Positions 10,471 to 23,361 are shown, counted from the stretch's first letter. The stretch is 64,000 nt of DNA from Buxus sempervirens (GCA_947561395.2 OX387186.1:47511220-47575219); one strand, 5' to 3'. Numbers and translations: made by a program. The notes: generated by a model not told the origin, from the letters alone.

Positions 10471-13400
10471 TTTTTGGGTGTTTTTTCACTGTTTTCGGTC
10501 CGCCCACTTCGCGCTGACCTCGCGCCTAGCGCCCGGAGGTCGGCGCCTACCCTTTTAAGGCCAAATGGCCTATATTTTTTAAATTCCGAAAATACCCCTT
10601 GGACCCAGTGTATGTGATTTTCGTATATTTTGTGTATTTCATGATTTTTGACTGTGGGGTGACATTCTCAAACCAAACCAAATATGCCAATAGGGTTTCC
10701 GGGTCACCCGAGAACCCAACATGGGACCCAGACCACCTGGTCTGACTTGATTTCCAGTGGGCCCTCCAACGGGGCCCACCCAGTCCGAACCATTGAATTG
10801 TGCTTAAATAAAATAATCAAAGGAACTGGGCAGGCCGGACCACTTGAGGCCCACCCAAGCCCTATGTGGGGCATGAATGCTTAAATTAGGTCGTGGTTTG
10901 GCCGAGACCACGGGCAGGGCCTATCGGGCCCATTAAGCCCATTGAACCCAACCAAGTGTAGGGTTTCCAAACCCTATCTCAGAAAGTCTTGGGCTTTCAA
11001 GCCCGAGCCCAGGTAAAGGGCCCCAAGCCCAACACTTGGCCATTTTGGCACAGATTAGAAAGATAAAATCAAAATCACTCGGCAACCAATTGTGGGCCCA
11101 CTCAAGGGCCCACAAAGCAATCCCGGCCCACTTTTGGCATGAAATCCACTTAGCTAATCCAATTTGAACTTCAAATAAAAATCAGTTCATTTGAACCAAA
11201 GCCCAAAGGGCCTCTCAGGTTTAGATTGAGGCCCACCAAGGGGACATATGGGCCACACTTGGCCCACCAAGGAATCTGTGGGCCTTCCAACGGGGCCCGC
11301 CCAATCAGACTCACATCACTTTAATTAAAAAGATAAAATCAAGTAAAGGGACCCACACCACTTTGGCGGTCCCGCCAGACTTAAACCAAAATTGAATGCT
11401 GGATTAGGAATCAAGTGAGTGAGAGACCAACTGAGTTGACTCAAACCAGGGAAACTTATGGGACCCGTCACTTGACGGGGTGGACTGGGGTGTCTACGGA
11501 CTTCCCCAGACCGCAACCGAGAACCTACTTAGAATCTCAAGCCGCAGACCAAGCCTTAGTAAAATAACTTAGGCACCCAGGTGTCCGCCTGCACCCCATC
11601 AGGCGGTGGCGACTCCAACATTCCCGAATTACCCTTTAGGAGGCGTGCCTACCCGTGCGACCACGCGCACAGTAACACCCCGGAATTTTGAGAAATTTTA
11701 ATTAAGATTAATTAAAATTATTAAATAAGGACAATAGAGGATTAAAATTCATTTGGTTGAATTAGTTCATTTGGTTATTGGTTTAATGGGTTATTGGTTA
11801 GTTTAGTGGTTTAATGGATGGTTGGTTGGTTCATTATGCTGAACCGGTTTAAGTTTTAAAAAAATAAAATAAAATAAGACTTTTGTAGATGAAAGAACCC
11901 GTAGGTTCTTTCATCTCAAATGGGCGTTAAGGGTTAGCCGTAAACGAGAAAATGAAAAAAGGGACAGGAAATCGTAGGAGGAGAAATTGCCGAAGGAAGA
12001 AGAAAGAAGAAAGGGGGAAATCGAGTGGAAGAAGAAGGAAGAAAAGAAGAAGAGAAGGGGGCGTTCGTTGGGGGTTTAGCCGTAGAAGAGAAGGAGAAGA
12101 GAAAAGAGAAGAAGAAAGGAAGAAGAAGAAAAGAGAGGAAGTGAAGAAAGGAAGAAAACGCAAAGGAGAAGAGGGTTTGGGCGTGGATTTGTGCGAAATC
12201 TGGTATGTAGCACGCTTTCCTCTGTTTGATCGATCGTCATGGTTTTTCTATTTGTTTCTGTTTGTCGATCGATTGCTGTTGGTTGATTTCGACATCTATT
12301 TGATTTCTGTTGATTGCTGTTGGTCGATTGAGCATGAGTTTGATTGACTACTGTTTGGTTTTTCTTCTCTTTTGGTTTCTGTTTGTCGATTGATTACCAT
12401 TGGGTTTCTGTCGATTGATTAGCATGTTTCTGTTTTGCTGTAAATTATTGTTTGTTTGCAAAAGGTGTTGGGTCGTTTGGCTTGAGAGACCAAAAGCACC
12501 AGTCGCTACGCGTCTGGGGTTTCCTTGGTTGAGAAACCAGTTGATGAAAATTCTGATTTGGCATGAGAGTTTAGGTTCAGAGTTTGTTTTGAGGTTCTCC
12601 AAATTTGATTTAGTTTCATTTGGGTTTGATGGCATGGGGTAAGATGATTCTATTTTAGTTTAGTGTGGATTTAAGTTCTGATTTTAGGTTCTAAATGGGC
12701 ATGAGAGTTTAACTTAGGTTCTGATTTTAGATTTTGATTTGGCATGAGAAAATGCTGATTTAGCATGAGATGGTATGATCACAATAGGTGCTGATTTAGG
12801 TTCTCTGTTATTATACTTTGTATGGCTTAGCTATCCTCTTACCTGGGAGGTTGAGTTAGTAAAAATCTGCAGGATTGTTATAAAATTTGGGTTGTCTTGG
12901 TGATGGCTTGAATTGATATGAGGTTGTTGTTATGCTCTTAGGGCATTCTGAAATTGGATTTTTGGTGGCTCACTCTTTTATGGGTTGTATTTTAGTTGAT
13001 GAGGGTTGTGATGGGAATGATATTGTTAGGGGATATTTGGTTGGGAAGGGAAACAATTTGAAATTAACTCATAGCAGCCCTCTGTCAGGCTACCTTCTGT
13101 TAGAGACTTAAGGTGGGGTTAATAGTCTAAAATTTTGATGACTTGCGAAGGCTAGGAATCTTCGCGTAAAAATTTATAATTGTAGTCTAAAATTTAGTTT
13201 AGGGTATTTTTAGTTGAATGGAATTGGTTTGGGACCAATCGAAACTCGAGTTATTGCAAGAAAAATCCAGAAAAGTAGATGATTTCCATCCAGTAGGTTT
13301 CGAGGTTGTTTGAACCACCTGTAGTAAAACAGCCATAACTTCCTGTAGGAAACTTCGAATTATGAATCGGTTATTGCGTTGGAAACTAGACTCGTAGAGC

Positions 13401-14462
13401 TTTCCAACGATGTATAGTACGCATACCAATTCCTTATAGAGTAATTCAGGTTTAGCATTCAATTAAGTAGTTAAAACTAGATCGGTAGAATAAACAGCAA
13501 TTACAAACCAACGGTGGATATTTTGGATTGGTCTTCTCCAAACCTGAACTTGAGTTACTTCTAACTTGTTTTCAAGAAATGATTTATAGAACTACTCCTT
13601 ACCTTCATTCATTAATGATTTGGGTTGATACAATGTTCTGAGTTGTGTGGTCGGAAATCGAAGCTGAGGCTTCTTGTTAGTGAGAAAGGCAATGAGCCTA
13701 TGGCATTCCGAAAGGCAGAATGGCCTCGGGATTTAAGAGTAAGTGAACAGCAAGGTTCACTTGGATTGAGTTTTACTTGGGTAGTTGATTTCTTACAGGT
13801 TCTGTTTAGTAAAATATTTTCAAAGTTAATTCTTATACGAGTCTAGGCCGCATAGAGAGTCGTGGATCTACGGTCCGTTTAGATCATGCATTAGTGTTGG
13901 CTTGTTGAGTTAATATCCCGGGCTAATTGCGTACCACCGTATGGGATCGCTGAGTTGCAGCGTGCCAGCCCATGCGTGGGTGCTCCACTCGTGCGATGAC
14001 CGTGTGTGGCTTCAACGACGGGTAGTGAGGTGGCAAACCAACTAAGGGTGTTTAACTCGATTTACAGACACGCTAATTCATGAATCTTGTACACACTTTA
14101 TTTTCTGGAATGGTATTGTTATATGTGTATTGATCTTTACATGATTGCTGAAATTAATTGTAGGATATGTAGCATGTTATTTTATTATGTAAAATTGCAT
14201 AAACTGTTTATATCTTGCATTATGCTGCTTACTGAGGCGTTAGTCTCACACATTTTTATTTTTACTGGTTTTGTTTTCTGATAGATCTGTAGGGCAAGCA
14301 CCAACTGAGGTAGGAAGAAATAGTGATCCTGATGATGATTATCGCCTTGAGGATTACTACTATCCTGGCTAGGGCTGGATTGCACTTTTGTAGTTGTCAA
14401 TTTTTGGATAGTTGTATATGTTAATATTTTTGGAAAATGTACATATTGTATATGTTGTAAAT

Positions 14463-14463
<1 letters not shown>

Positions 14464-14523
<60 letters not shown>
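14464..14523. repeat. (GA)n microsatellite in LTR C
   Basis: About 30 uninterrupted GA units near the 3' end of LTR C. The inverted family member at 16105-19888 has only a short CTCTCTCTCTC at the matching place (about 16403-16413), so the run expanded after the copies separated. Confidence 0.95.
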
Positions 14524-14526
<3 letters not shown>

Positions 14527-14811
14527 TGAGAACCTTAGTGAAATTTATTTTGGATATGTGTATGTTGATGGTTAAGTTTTTTTTTTTTTGGAATGGATGT
14601 ATTTGTTTCTTTTGTGATTATCAGTGATTGGGGGCTTAGCCCATTCTTGCATGTACAGTCGTTATATAGCCATTTTTCTGAAAAATTTTAGGATGTTATT
14701 TTTGTGTTTAGTTAGTTCTTAAGTTCGTTTTCAGCACAATTTGGGCCGTAAACTAGCGTTCGGGAGCCACTATAAACCCAATAAGGGTGGACCTGGTTCC
14801 GGGGTGCTACA

Positions 14812-16099
14812 GGTTGGGCTATTCTAACTAACCGGTCGGGTTATCCAACCCTATCCCTAGGAATTGGCAACATGGTGGGTTTTGACAAACTCAAACTTGC
14901 CCCGTCAATGGTTTAGGTAAATACCAAACCCTAACCCGCTCTTATTGGGTCAATAACAGGGTGGATCGGGTTGCCTCGATTACATTATAAAACTTATAAA
15001 AAGAAACTATTTTTAATTAGAATTTATAAATTAATAATATAATTATTAATAAAATATGTATTTTTTATACATAATATATGTAAAAATAACATTTTTAATA
15101 CATACAAAATATTTAAATAAATAGGGCGGAGTCGGGGCAGGGTTGGGCTAAACCCTAACCCGTCTCTAGCTCAAGTTTGGCTATACCAAACCCGTCCCAT
15201 TAGGGGCAGGGAGCAGCAGGTTACCCATTCAACCCACCGCATTATCATCACTAAACTACCCCGTTTAAAAACCATAATTTTCAGATTTTCATTGGCATTT
15301 GAAAATTGTGGTTTAAACTAAATGTGTTTGATATATTCAATTAAATTTTTGAGCAAAAGTTAAAACAAATTTTTTTGCGAATGGGGAAAGAATCAAATGG
15401 CCATAACCATATGTGAAAGTTGCCTTATTTAAAGAATATTCTTGAGTGACACACAACCTTTTAGTAAACTTGTTATTCGAGAAAGAAACAAATGCCCACA
15501 ATGGTATTTTAAGGTTGCTTCGATGGAAAGAGAGAGTGTTCTTGCATGCCACACAACCTTTAATAATAACTTCTTGATAAAAATATTATTATTATTATCA
15601 TTATTATTATATAATAATAATTTCTTATAGAGCAAGAAACAAATGCGCTTGCTTTAATTAAAGGGAGTATTCTTTGCAAACCAGACCTAATAGACTAGTC
15701 AAACAGATGGAACCACCAATTAATTTAGGTTTTTTTTTCTTTTCTTGGAACTCAGGGTATCTGCTTACGCTCAACCAACTATTCCCCATCTTTCAAAGTT
15801 TTCATGTAAAGCAACACTTCATTTCATGGATAGGCATTTAAATTAGGGAAAATTGGTTTAAAGTGATACTTTTTTAAAATAATTCAGACTCAATTGTCCA
15901 ATTCTTGATAATTGTGAACTAGTGATAATTTTTAAAATAATTGAGAAACAGTGTCATTCTACTTTTCATAAAAACTTTCTTCCGAAAATGCCCTAAAAAG
16001 ATATGCAAACCTAACTGTAAGTTGTAACAAAATGAGTGAAAAGGTTTTCAATTTTTAACTAAAAATTATTCCAACTGGACAATAAAGAAGCATGGTTCA
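14812..16099. other. Spacer between inverted family C LTRs, no gene
   Basis: No gene is seen. Positions 14815-15240 have GGTTGGGC, AACCCG and GGGGCAGGG motifs around an AT-rich core, as in decayed hAT-like MITEs. Positions 15430-15650 hold an imperfect direct duplication (a CACACAACCTTT start and AAGAAACAAATGC end, twice), the second copy interrupted by a TTATTATTA run. Confidence 0.4.
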
Positions 16100-17109
16100 A
16101 GAATTGTAGCACCTCGGAACCAGGTCCACCCGTATTGGGTTTATATTGGCTCCTGAGCGCTAGCTCAGGGCCCAAATTGGTGAAAACTAACTTAAGAACT
16201 AACCAGATACAAAAATAACATCCTAAAATTTTTCAGAAAAATGGCTATATAACGCCTGTACATACGAGAATGGGCTAAGCCCTTAATCACAAAAATCACC
16301 TGATAAACACAGACATGTATATAAACCATATATATCCATTCACAACCTAAACCAACGAATATACAGATCCACCAATATTGTTTACTAAGTTTCACACCCT
16401 AGCTCTCTCTCTCATTTACAACATATACAATACCCAAAAATAAAATCTACAACTATCAAAAGAATTACCTTCTATGGGTCTAGCCGGGGTAGAAATAATC
16501 CTCTGGCCTATATTCGGGATAACCTTCAGCTTCTGCCCTGCTACGCGTCTCACTTGCCGGATCTGAAAACAAAACCGGTAAAACAAAAACTCGCGTGAGA
16601 CAATTGTCTCAGTAAGTAGCATCATGCATGCTAGAAGCAGTTTTATGCAATTTCAAATATAAATAACATGCTCGATTATAACACGATCAAATCTCATCAA
16701 TTTTATGCTGAAAATAATTCAAACACAAAGAAGCAGTTCATTTTCAATTAAATCAATATTTCACTATTCAGGATCATACTAATAAACAAATAAAAAGCAT
16801 ATCAATCCAATTTACGAGATAATCACCCTCTACCCTCTAACCAAGATTCAAGGTCTAGCGGAGTGCTTCTCTACGCTTCCTGACAAATCAAAATAAGCGG
16901 AGTGCCCTCTGCGCGACTTAACGAATCCAGGTTAACGGAGTGCCTCTCTACGCTGCCCGATGAAGCAAGGCTAAGCGGACACTGCCTATTTATACCGAAT
17001 GGAATTCCCTTCCACTTCCCAAATCATACGAAGAACAATTCTATACAAATAAAATAAACTCATACAAATCAATTACTGATAAACAAATTTCACCGTTCTG
17101 AGATTCTGG

Positions 17110-17405
17110 GTGAATTTAGGTTCATGATCCACAATGCCTCAAAGCACGTGGTGAACTTAGTTCATGATCCCCCTATTAGGGTGAACAACAATCCATGATC
17201 CACAAATATCCAGATTTGTGGTGGATGCGTGTTCACGATCCCCCGCTAGGGTGAACACCAGTTCACGATCCCCAACTGAGGTGAACAGCAATCCCAGTCC
17301 ACAGATACCCATGTTTGTGGTGGATGCAGGTTCACGATCCCCCACTAGGGTGAACACCAGTTCACGATCCCCAGCCGAGTGAACCAAAATCCCAGTCCAT
17401 AGAAC
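17110..17405. repeat. Minisatellite in solo LTR C'
   Basis: Repeats of a unit containing GGTGAACACCAGTTCACGAT with CCCC, arranged as longer units of roughly 120 bases (compare 17215-17310 with 17325-17410). I did not see the counterpart in LTR C. The unit contains its own near-palindrome (GTGAAC..GTTCAC). Confidence 0.8.
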
Positions 17406-17584
17406 ATCCAACTATAGGCCCTCGGCCCTTTTTCAGACTAAGAGGAAGCTTCAGCTTCAATTTAAAATCACTATCAATCACAACTAATGTTATAGAATCC
17501 ACAATACATATTTTCACCCTTGGCATTACTGCCATCAACACATTTACTTTCAAATAACCAACCCTTGGTTGCCAAAACAATAGT

Positions 17585-17920
17585 GAACAGTAACAGTAAT
17601 TACGAACTGTCCGACACTAACAGTCTGACACTAACAGCACTTACGAACAGTAATTTACCAATTACTAATAGTAATTACTAATTAACCAATTTACCAATTC
17701 CTAATAGTGATTTACCAATTACTAACAATAGTTACTAACATCAATTTCTTTCCTAGTTACTAACAGTTGTTAACAGCAATTAATCTTGGCGTCTTCTTGC
17801 ACCTAATTGCTAACAGTGATTAACCCATTCCTAACAGTAATTCACCAACAGTGATTACTAACGGTAATTTACCAACAATAATTTACTAACAATAATTTTT
17901 ACTAACACTATCAGTAATTA
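17585..17920. repeat. Degenerate AACAGTAATT-type tandem repeat
   Basis: Short units such as AACAGTAATTA, TACCAATTACTAA and CTAACAGT repeat irregularly over more than 300 bases inside solo LTR C'. AT-rich, with no coding potential. Confidence 0.7.
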
Positions 17921-19893
17921 CTAATGAACCAATTTCGGTTTAAACTAAGTAACCAATTTCGTGCTTGAAAAGACCAACACAAATATCCACAGTTGGGTAG
18001 CAGTTGCCGTTTACTCTGCAGATCGGATCCTAACTAGTTAAATTAAATGCTTAACTTGATCCAATAGATAATGAATTGGTATACATGCCATACATCATTG
18101 GAAAGATCTACGAGTCTAGTTTCCAACGCAACAAACGGTTCATAATTTGGAGTTTCCTACAAAGACTTATGGCTGTTTTACTACAGGTGGTTACAATCTG
18201 CCGCGAAACCTACTGGACGGAAACCATCAACTTTTCTAGATTTTTCTTGCATTACCCTGAGTTCCAATTGGTCCTAAACCAATTCCATTCAACTACAAAT
18301 ACCCTAAACTAAATTTTAGAATGCTAATAAGAATTTTTATGCGAATATTTCTAACCTTCATAAGCCACTAAAACTTTACAAATTTGGGACAGCATAATTA
18401 AGGAACTGCAATGTTGTAACTTCCAATTGTTCCTATACTGAAGGTCAATGGTACCAACCCTAAAAGATTTTCTGACACAAATACTTAGCATAAAGTTCTC
18501 ATATATGTCCCATTTAATGTAGAATTCAGCTGTCTCATTATCCAACACTAAAAATGTAGCAAACTCTCTCATGCTTTCTCTATTTCTCAACACTATGTGG
18601 TGAACTCCTAAACACCTACAGAACCCTCTCTCATGCATTCTCACAAAATTCTTCATCTCAAAACTATTAAACTAAGCACCTCATGGAAGACCCAGTACAT
18701 AATTTATGCATACATCATTGACTGTGCATATATAGAGACAAAACAGAAGTTTTGAGAGAGAAAAATCTATAGAATCCTTGAAGTCTCCGAACATTAACAC
18801 ATTGACTCATTAACAAGAAACGAGCAATCATCCATACAACATTCCAAAATCTCAAAGAATCGATATAACCCAAAATCATTAAAGAAACCCAATTCCAAAT
18901 ATCCCACCTTGATATCAAGAAAAGTAATTTACATATATTCCCATCTCAAACATCATCAGCTAAGATACAAGCCCATGAAAAAAAAAATGAGCCACCGACA
19001 AGCCAGATTCAGAATGCCTAAATCATAACAATAACCCCATATCAATTCAAGTGATTACCAAGTTGTAATACCAAACCAACCAGGATCGCAAATCAACAGA
19101 AATCGAACAGTAAAAATTAGAGCTTGCTGCCAGGCTGAAATACCCATACCAAATCAACAAAAATCGATCGAACAACTGAATCTAAAAAAAAAACAGCAAC
19201 AATCGATTAAACAGAAAGAAGAAAAACATGCTACTTACCTGGTTTTGTAGAATCCACGCCCACTCTCTCTCTTTTCCTCTTCTTTTCTTCTTCCCCACGT
19301 TTTTCTTCTCCTCTTCTCGTCCTCTCTTTTCTCCTCCTTCTTCTTCCTTTCTTTTTCTTCTCTTTTCTCTTCCCTTCTCTTCTGCGGCCAAACCCCCAAC
19401 AAATGCCCCCTTGCTTCCCTTCTTTTCCTTCTTCCTCTCCTCCTCCACGATTCCTTCCTTGTTTCGTTTTTCTTCAAACCCTTAACAACGACCAACCCTC
19501 TTCTTCTCTTCCTCCTCCTTTTCTTCTTCTTCTTCCACTCAATTTCTTCCTCTGTGGCTAATCCTCACCAACAATCCCCTTGTTCCTTTTCTTCTTTTCC
19601 CCCTTTCCTTCTTCCATGATTCCTCCCTTCTTTCTCAAACCCTAACGCCCAAACACATAAACCCCAAATGAAAAAAACGTGAAATTGCTTTGGGTTTTTT
19701 TTTTAAAACCATTGAACCATTAAACAAATGAACCGGTTCACTTAAACTGAACCAACCTCATTAAACCACTAAACTAACCAAGCCCTTCAAACCAACTAGT
19801 TTAATTGGATTTTTTTTTATTCCTCTAATTGTTATTATTTAATATATTTACTCTTAATTACAATTTCTCCAAATTCCGGGATCTTACAAGAAT

Positions 19894-21035
19894 GATGGAA
19901 ATAAGAATTCCATGCCATGGGAGCCACCTAATACTTAACATCAACATCGACACCCATTTTTGGAATCTTTCCGCCTTCTCCATTCCTAGTTGCTCATATC
20001 GGTTTTTTTGGGAAAACTTGGTAATTTACTTTTTCAAATTTGACTTAAAAGTTACCTCAATTATTCACGAGTAAATCAATCAACTTGGAATTGAATATAG
20101 TCAATAATATTATTTAGAAATAAAAAATATTTTTTTTTCTTAATTCAACTTGGCATAAAGTCTACTAAACATGGTCCATGTTCCCATCATTTCCGGCTCT
20201 GGGACGTGTATGTGTGGGCATGCCTTGTGTCGATGCAACGAGTCAGAAACTTTGACCCCGGTGCATATTGTATGCAGATTGTAGTTCAAATACAACCTAG
20301 CCACCTATAGATGAATAAACTTCTAATCTAGAGATTGTTAGGAGAATTAGGGTTTGTCCTCTAAGGTTCTTTCACCCAATTTGTGGAAATGAAATGGTCA
20401 TGTAAACATGGTGGTAACCGTTTTGATGGTGAAAGTGTAAACATGGTGGGCTATGTTGTGAACTACGGCCAGCCAATTGGTGTAAAGTAAATGACGGTCA
20501 CGTTAGAGGTGGTTGTTTGATGTAGAGTTGTAGGAATTATGGGCTGTGTAAGGTGATGGCCATTCCAAAGATAAGGAGGAATAAAAAGAAATAAAAGATA
20601 AAAAGAAAACCCATAAAATATCTCGGTACCTGCCGCTTGTTTCCCTATAGTCGTGATTAGAGTATGGAGAGAAGAGATCAGGGGCCACCTTGATGATCAC
20701 CGGTTTTGGGGTGCATATAGTGACTGTCCTAACCTTGGTTGAAGGACTAAGGAAGAATGTCCTTAGCCGTGATCGAAGTAAGGAAGATCTTCATTAGCCT
20801 TACTCATAAAGAGTAGGTAGGATCTCCATGTGTTGTTGCGACAGGAAGCAACAAAACAAGATAGCTACTTCATGCTATGAGGATAGCATGACTGTAGGGA
20901 GGTATGAGAAGACCGGATAGGAGGTCTAAGAAGGCCGAATAGCTACAATGTTGTGTTGATTGAGAGATCAATTTTCTTTGCCTTCAAGCTCCTTTTTATA
21001 GGCTTCTTTACTTGATTGGCAATTTTTGATGCAGG
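19894..21035. other. Intergenic, no gene seen
   Basis: Only short open frames without recognisable products. Positions 20219-20310 loosely repeat 6018-6110. The rest shows no clear repeat. It is the pre-insertion flank of the 13-kb retrotransposon. Confidence 0.4.
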
Positions 21036-21040
21036 GGGAT

Positions 21041-23359
21041 TGTAGACACCCCAAAATTTCATGTTTTTTTGATAAATCTTGAAGCAGAGAAATATTTTAT
21101 TGGAATTTTCAATTCTTAGCATTGGGTTTGAAATCCTTAACCCATTTGAATCCAAAACCACAAAGGAAAAGGCCCAAATTCAATCTTTTGTGCAAAGTCA
21201 AACTTTTTCCCGTTGAATTTTATTGACTTTAGACCCCAGAAAATCAAATATTTTTTAAAGCAAGATTTCAAAATAATTTTTCCCTATAATCAGGTTTTTA
21301 GCAATGTTATTGCATAAATGAATTTTTTGAGATTTTAAATCTTGACGAATACCTTGGTATTAATATGTTGAATCTTTTTACCAGACCTGAAAAACCGGAA
21401 TTTAGCCTCAAACTGGAAAGTTGACTTTTTATTCACTTGGAATTTGGGTCTGGAACTATTTTTAATGGATTCAAATGGGGGGTGTGTTTGCTTATTTACA
21501 TGTAATATCTTAAGTAAATGGAGATTAAAAAATACGAGGACATTTATTTAAACGATATTACATGTAAATAAGTATTGCCTGTGCAGAAACAGGTCAAAAA
21601 AGTGTAAAATCTAGTCAAACATGAAGTGCCCGTAATTTATCTACGGTCTGGTCTTGCCCATAATTCATATACGGTCATGTCGTGCCCGTATTATTAATAC
21701 GGGAACGATACGACCATAGTTCATATACGGACGCGGGCTTTTTTGTGCAAATTTATCCTTTTTCGATTTCTGAGCCTTATCTACACTTAAATCTCTCTCT
21801 GTGAGATTCAAATCCTCTTGTTTATCCATTTGAATCCTCTCGTTTATCCTCTATGGTTCAATGGATTGGCATTATCTCTGTTTTTAACTCAATCTAAAAT
21901 CTTTTGGAACTCTATCTTGGCATATCCCTTGGATCAACCATGCCCTTGGGTTTGCCTATAAATAGAGGGCCTCTCCTCAAGCAAATGACCAAGAATCTGA
22001 AGCCTGAAGAGCTCCAAGTGAAGAAGGGAACCCATGCTTCTTTGCTTTCTCAATCCAGGTAAGTCCATTTTCTCTTTTGATTTTTATTTTTAATTCTAGA
22101 AATAGTCTAATCTTCTCCATTGCTGTAGAATAAGGCCTAGTTTATATTTGTATCCCCAAACCTATCTCCAAAGTACCTCAAGACTCCTCTCTAGCCGTAA
22201 AATGTGAAGAGAGAGCTAGAGGACAGGGGAACAGGTGGATTCTTAGAATAGAACCCTATAATCCGTTCTTCTCTTTTTTTGTAGAATAAGGCCTTTTGTT
22301 TATTTTTGTATTCCCAAACCTATCTCCAAGTACCTCAAGACTTCTCTCTAGTCGTAAAACGTAAAGAGAGAGCTAGGGGAAAAGTGAACAGGTGGATCCG
22401 TAGGGTTGACCCCCATGTGCTATAATCTGTGAGATATGGTGGCTTTTACTATCCTGTTAATGTTTTAATGGTTTTATTTTGAATCTAGAGGGATTATATG
22501 AATCTATGATGTTTATAGCATGAGATCCCCACTTCCTCTCACAGTTTGGATTTTTCTCACCATTGCACCCACATCACTGTTTTCTTGATTTTGGTGATAT
22601 TTGGCTAGGATTCTGGATTTACCATGATTTATACGGTAGATCTAAAACCAAAAGCCTAAAAGTAACCTATAGGGTTTCATGATGTGATTTTAAAATTGTT
22701 TTAATCTTGGAGAAAGGATCCTATAGTCTAAACTCTTTCTTTTGATGTTTTTTCATCAACATGGGTTGAGTGAGGGTTCTATTTCTCCACTAATGAGAGA
22801 TCTGGATAAGATCTGTATTCCAGATAACTTTATTCTTCAATGTTTTAATCAAGAGATTTCAATCTAGTTTTTCAACCTTTTAATGGTTTAGCCTAAAACC
22901 AGTTTTTTCAGGTTTCTCTTTAGATTGGTTTTCTTTGATTTTTATCTCAATTTTATTTTAATCATGAAACCCTTAGAATGGTATGATCATATTGAAGGTT
23001 CTGAATTAATCAGGCTATTCATATGAAAAACCATATACTTTTGTCACTTTTACGATTTTTTCTTTATTAAGCAAGCCTTCTTTATTTTTAACATGAACAA
23101 TACCTAGCAACCACCTTGTGTGGATGAATAGGGGTGCCTAACACCTTCCCCCATTCATAACCTAATCCCCTTACCCATCTTTGGTTGTTTTTGCTTTGTA
23201 TTTTAAAATAGAGTTATTTTTACTCTAATTTCTATCTCCTTTATTTGATTTGATATTTTGGTGTCCATTCACACCTAAACAGAATGGTGGCGACTCCTTG
23301 TTTTAGTAAATCCCGTGTGATGATTAAGAAGTCATTACATTGATTTTTCATGTCTCACA
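21041..23359 (+). repeat. 5' LTR (A1), 2319 bp
   Basis: Begins TGTAGACACC and ends TGTCTCACA. TATA box TATAAATA at 21957-21964. A cluster of CCGTA/TACGG palindromes lies at 21629-21730, upstream of the TATA box, in U3. About 22088-22250 and 22258-22440 contain an approximate tandem duplication (a GTAGAATAAGGCCT start, CCTCAAGAC and GAGAGAGCTAG further on). Confidence 0.92.
21957..21964 (+). promoter_or_regulatory. TATA box of 5' LTR A1
   Basis: TATAAATA followed by GAGGGCCTCTCCTCAAGC. The same box and context occur at 32830-32837 in the 3' LTR, at 8224-8231 in the older LTR A fragment, and on the minus strand at 61299-61306. Confidence 0.65.
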
Positions 23360-23361
23360 AT

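Larger units (their letters stand above)
8665..11671 (+). mobile_element. Solo LTR B, 3007 bp, TSD GTAAC
   Basis: Begins TGTAAGCACC and ends ACGCGCACA. It is flanked on both sides by GTAAC (8660-8664 and 11672-11676). No PBS or internal region follows, so it is a solo LTR formed by recombination between the two ends of an element. It landed six bases inside LTR C. It contains a TATAAAAG box at 9347-9354 and a minisatellite at 10060-10470. The 3' quarter is rich in GGGCCCA-type motifs. Confidence 0.88.
8659..14811 (+). mobile_element. LTR C, split by solo LTR B
   Basis: The first six bases TGTAAC lie at 8659-8664, and the rest runs from 11672 or 11677 to 14811, ending GGTTCCGGGGTGCTACA. The minus-strand solo LTR at 16105-19888 is the same family: TGTAAGATCCCGGAATTTGG start, GGTTCCGAGGTGCTACA end, and shared blocks near 13210-13450. 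About 11950-12170 is purine-rich and open on the plus strand but low complexity, so not called coding. A (GA)n run lies at 14464-14523. No matching TSD was found: TCTAT on the left, GGTTG on the right. Confidence 0.7.
16105..19888 (-). mobile_element. Solo LTR C', 3784 bp, TSD AGAAT
   Basis: On the minus strand it starts TGTAAGATCCCGG (19888) and ends GGTGCTACA (16105). AGAAT occurs immediately outside both ends (16100-16104 and 19889-19893). There is no PBS or internal domain, so it is a solo LTR. It is in inverted orientation to LTR C. It carries its own minisatellites at 16850-16985, 17110-17405 and 17585-17920. The purine-rich 19235-19640 region matches the purine-rich part of LTR C and is not called coding. 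Confidence 0.9.

Noticed and set aside
10168..10617. 149-codon open frame (+) rich in CAHLALTSC and RSPRAH repeats
   Set aside because: It is the translation of the LTR B minisatellite and not a protein gene.
11952..12347. Arg/Lys/Glu-rich open frame (+) and its opposite-strand shadow at 11927-12163
   Set aside because: Purine-rich low-complexity part of LTR C. The inverted family member has the same kind of tract at 19235-19640 without a conserved frame.
14412..14627. Open frame through (GA)n
   Set aside because: Produced by the microsatellite.
14812..14816. A matching TSD for LTR C at its right end
   Set aside because: GGTTG does not match TCTAT before 8659, so no TSD is claimed.
17157..17411. 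Minus-strand open frame with repeated GDRELVFTL
   Set aside because: Translation of the minisatellite in solo LTR C'.
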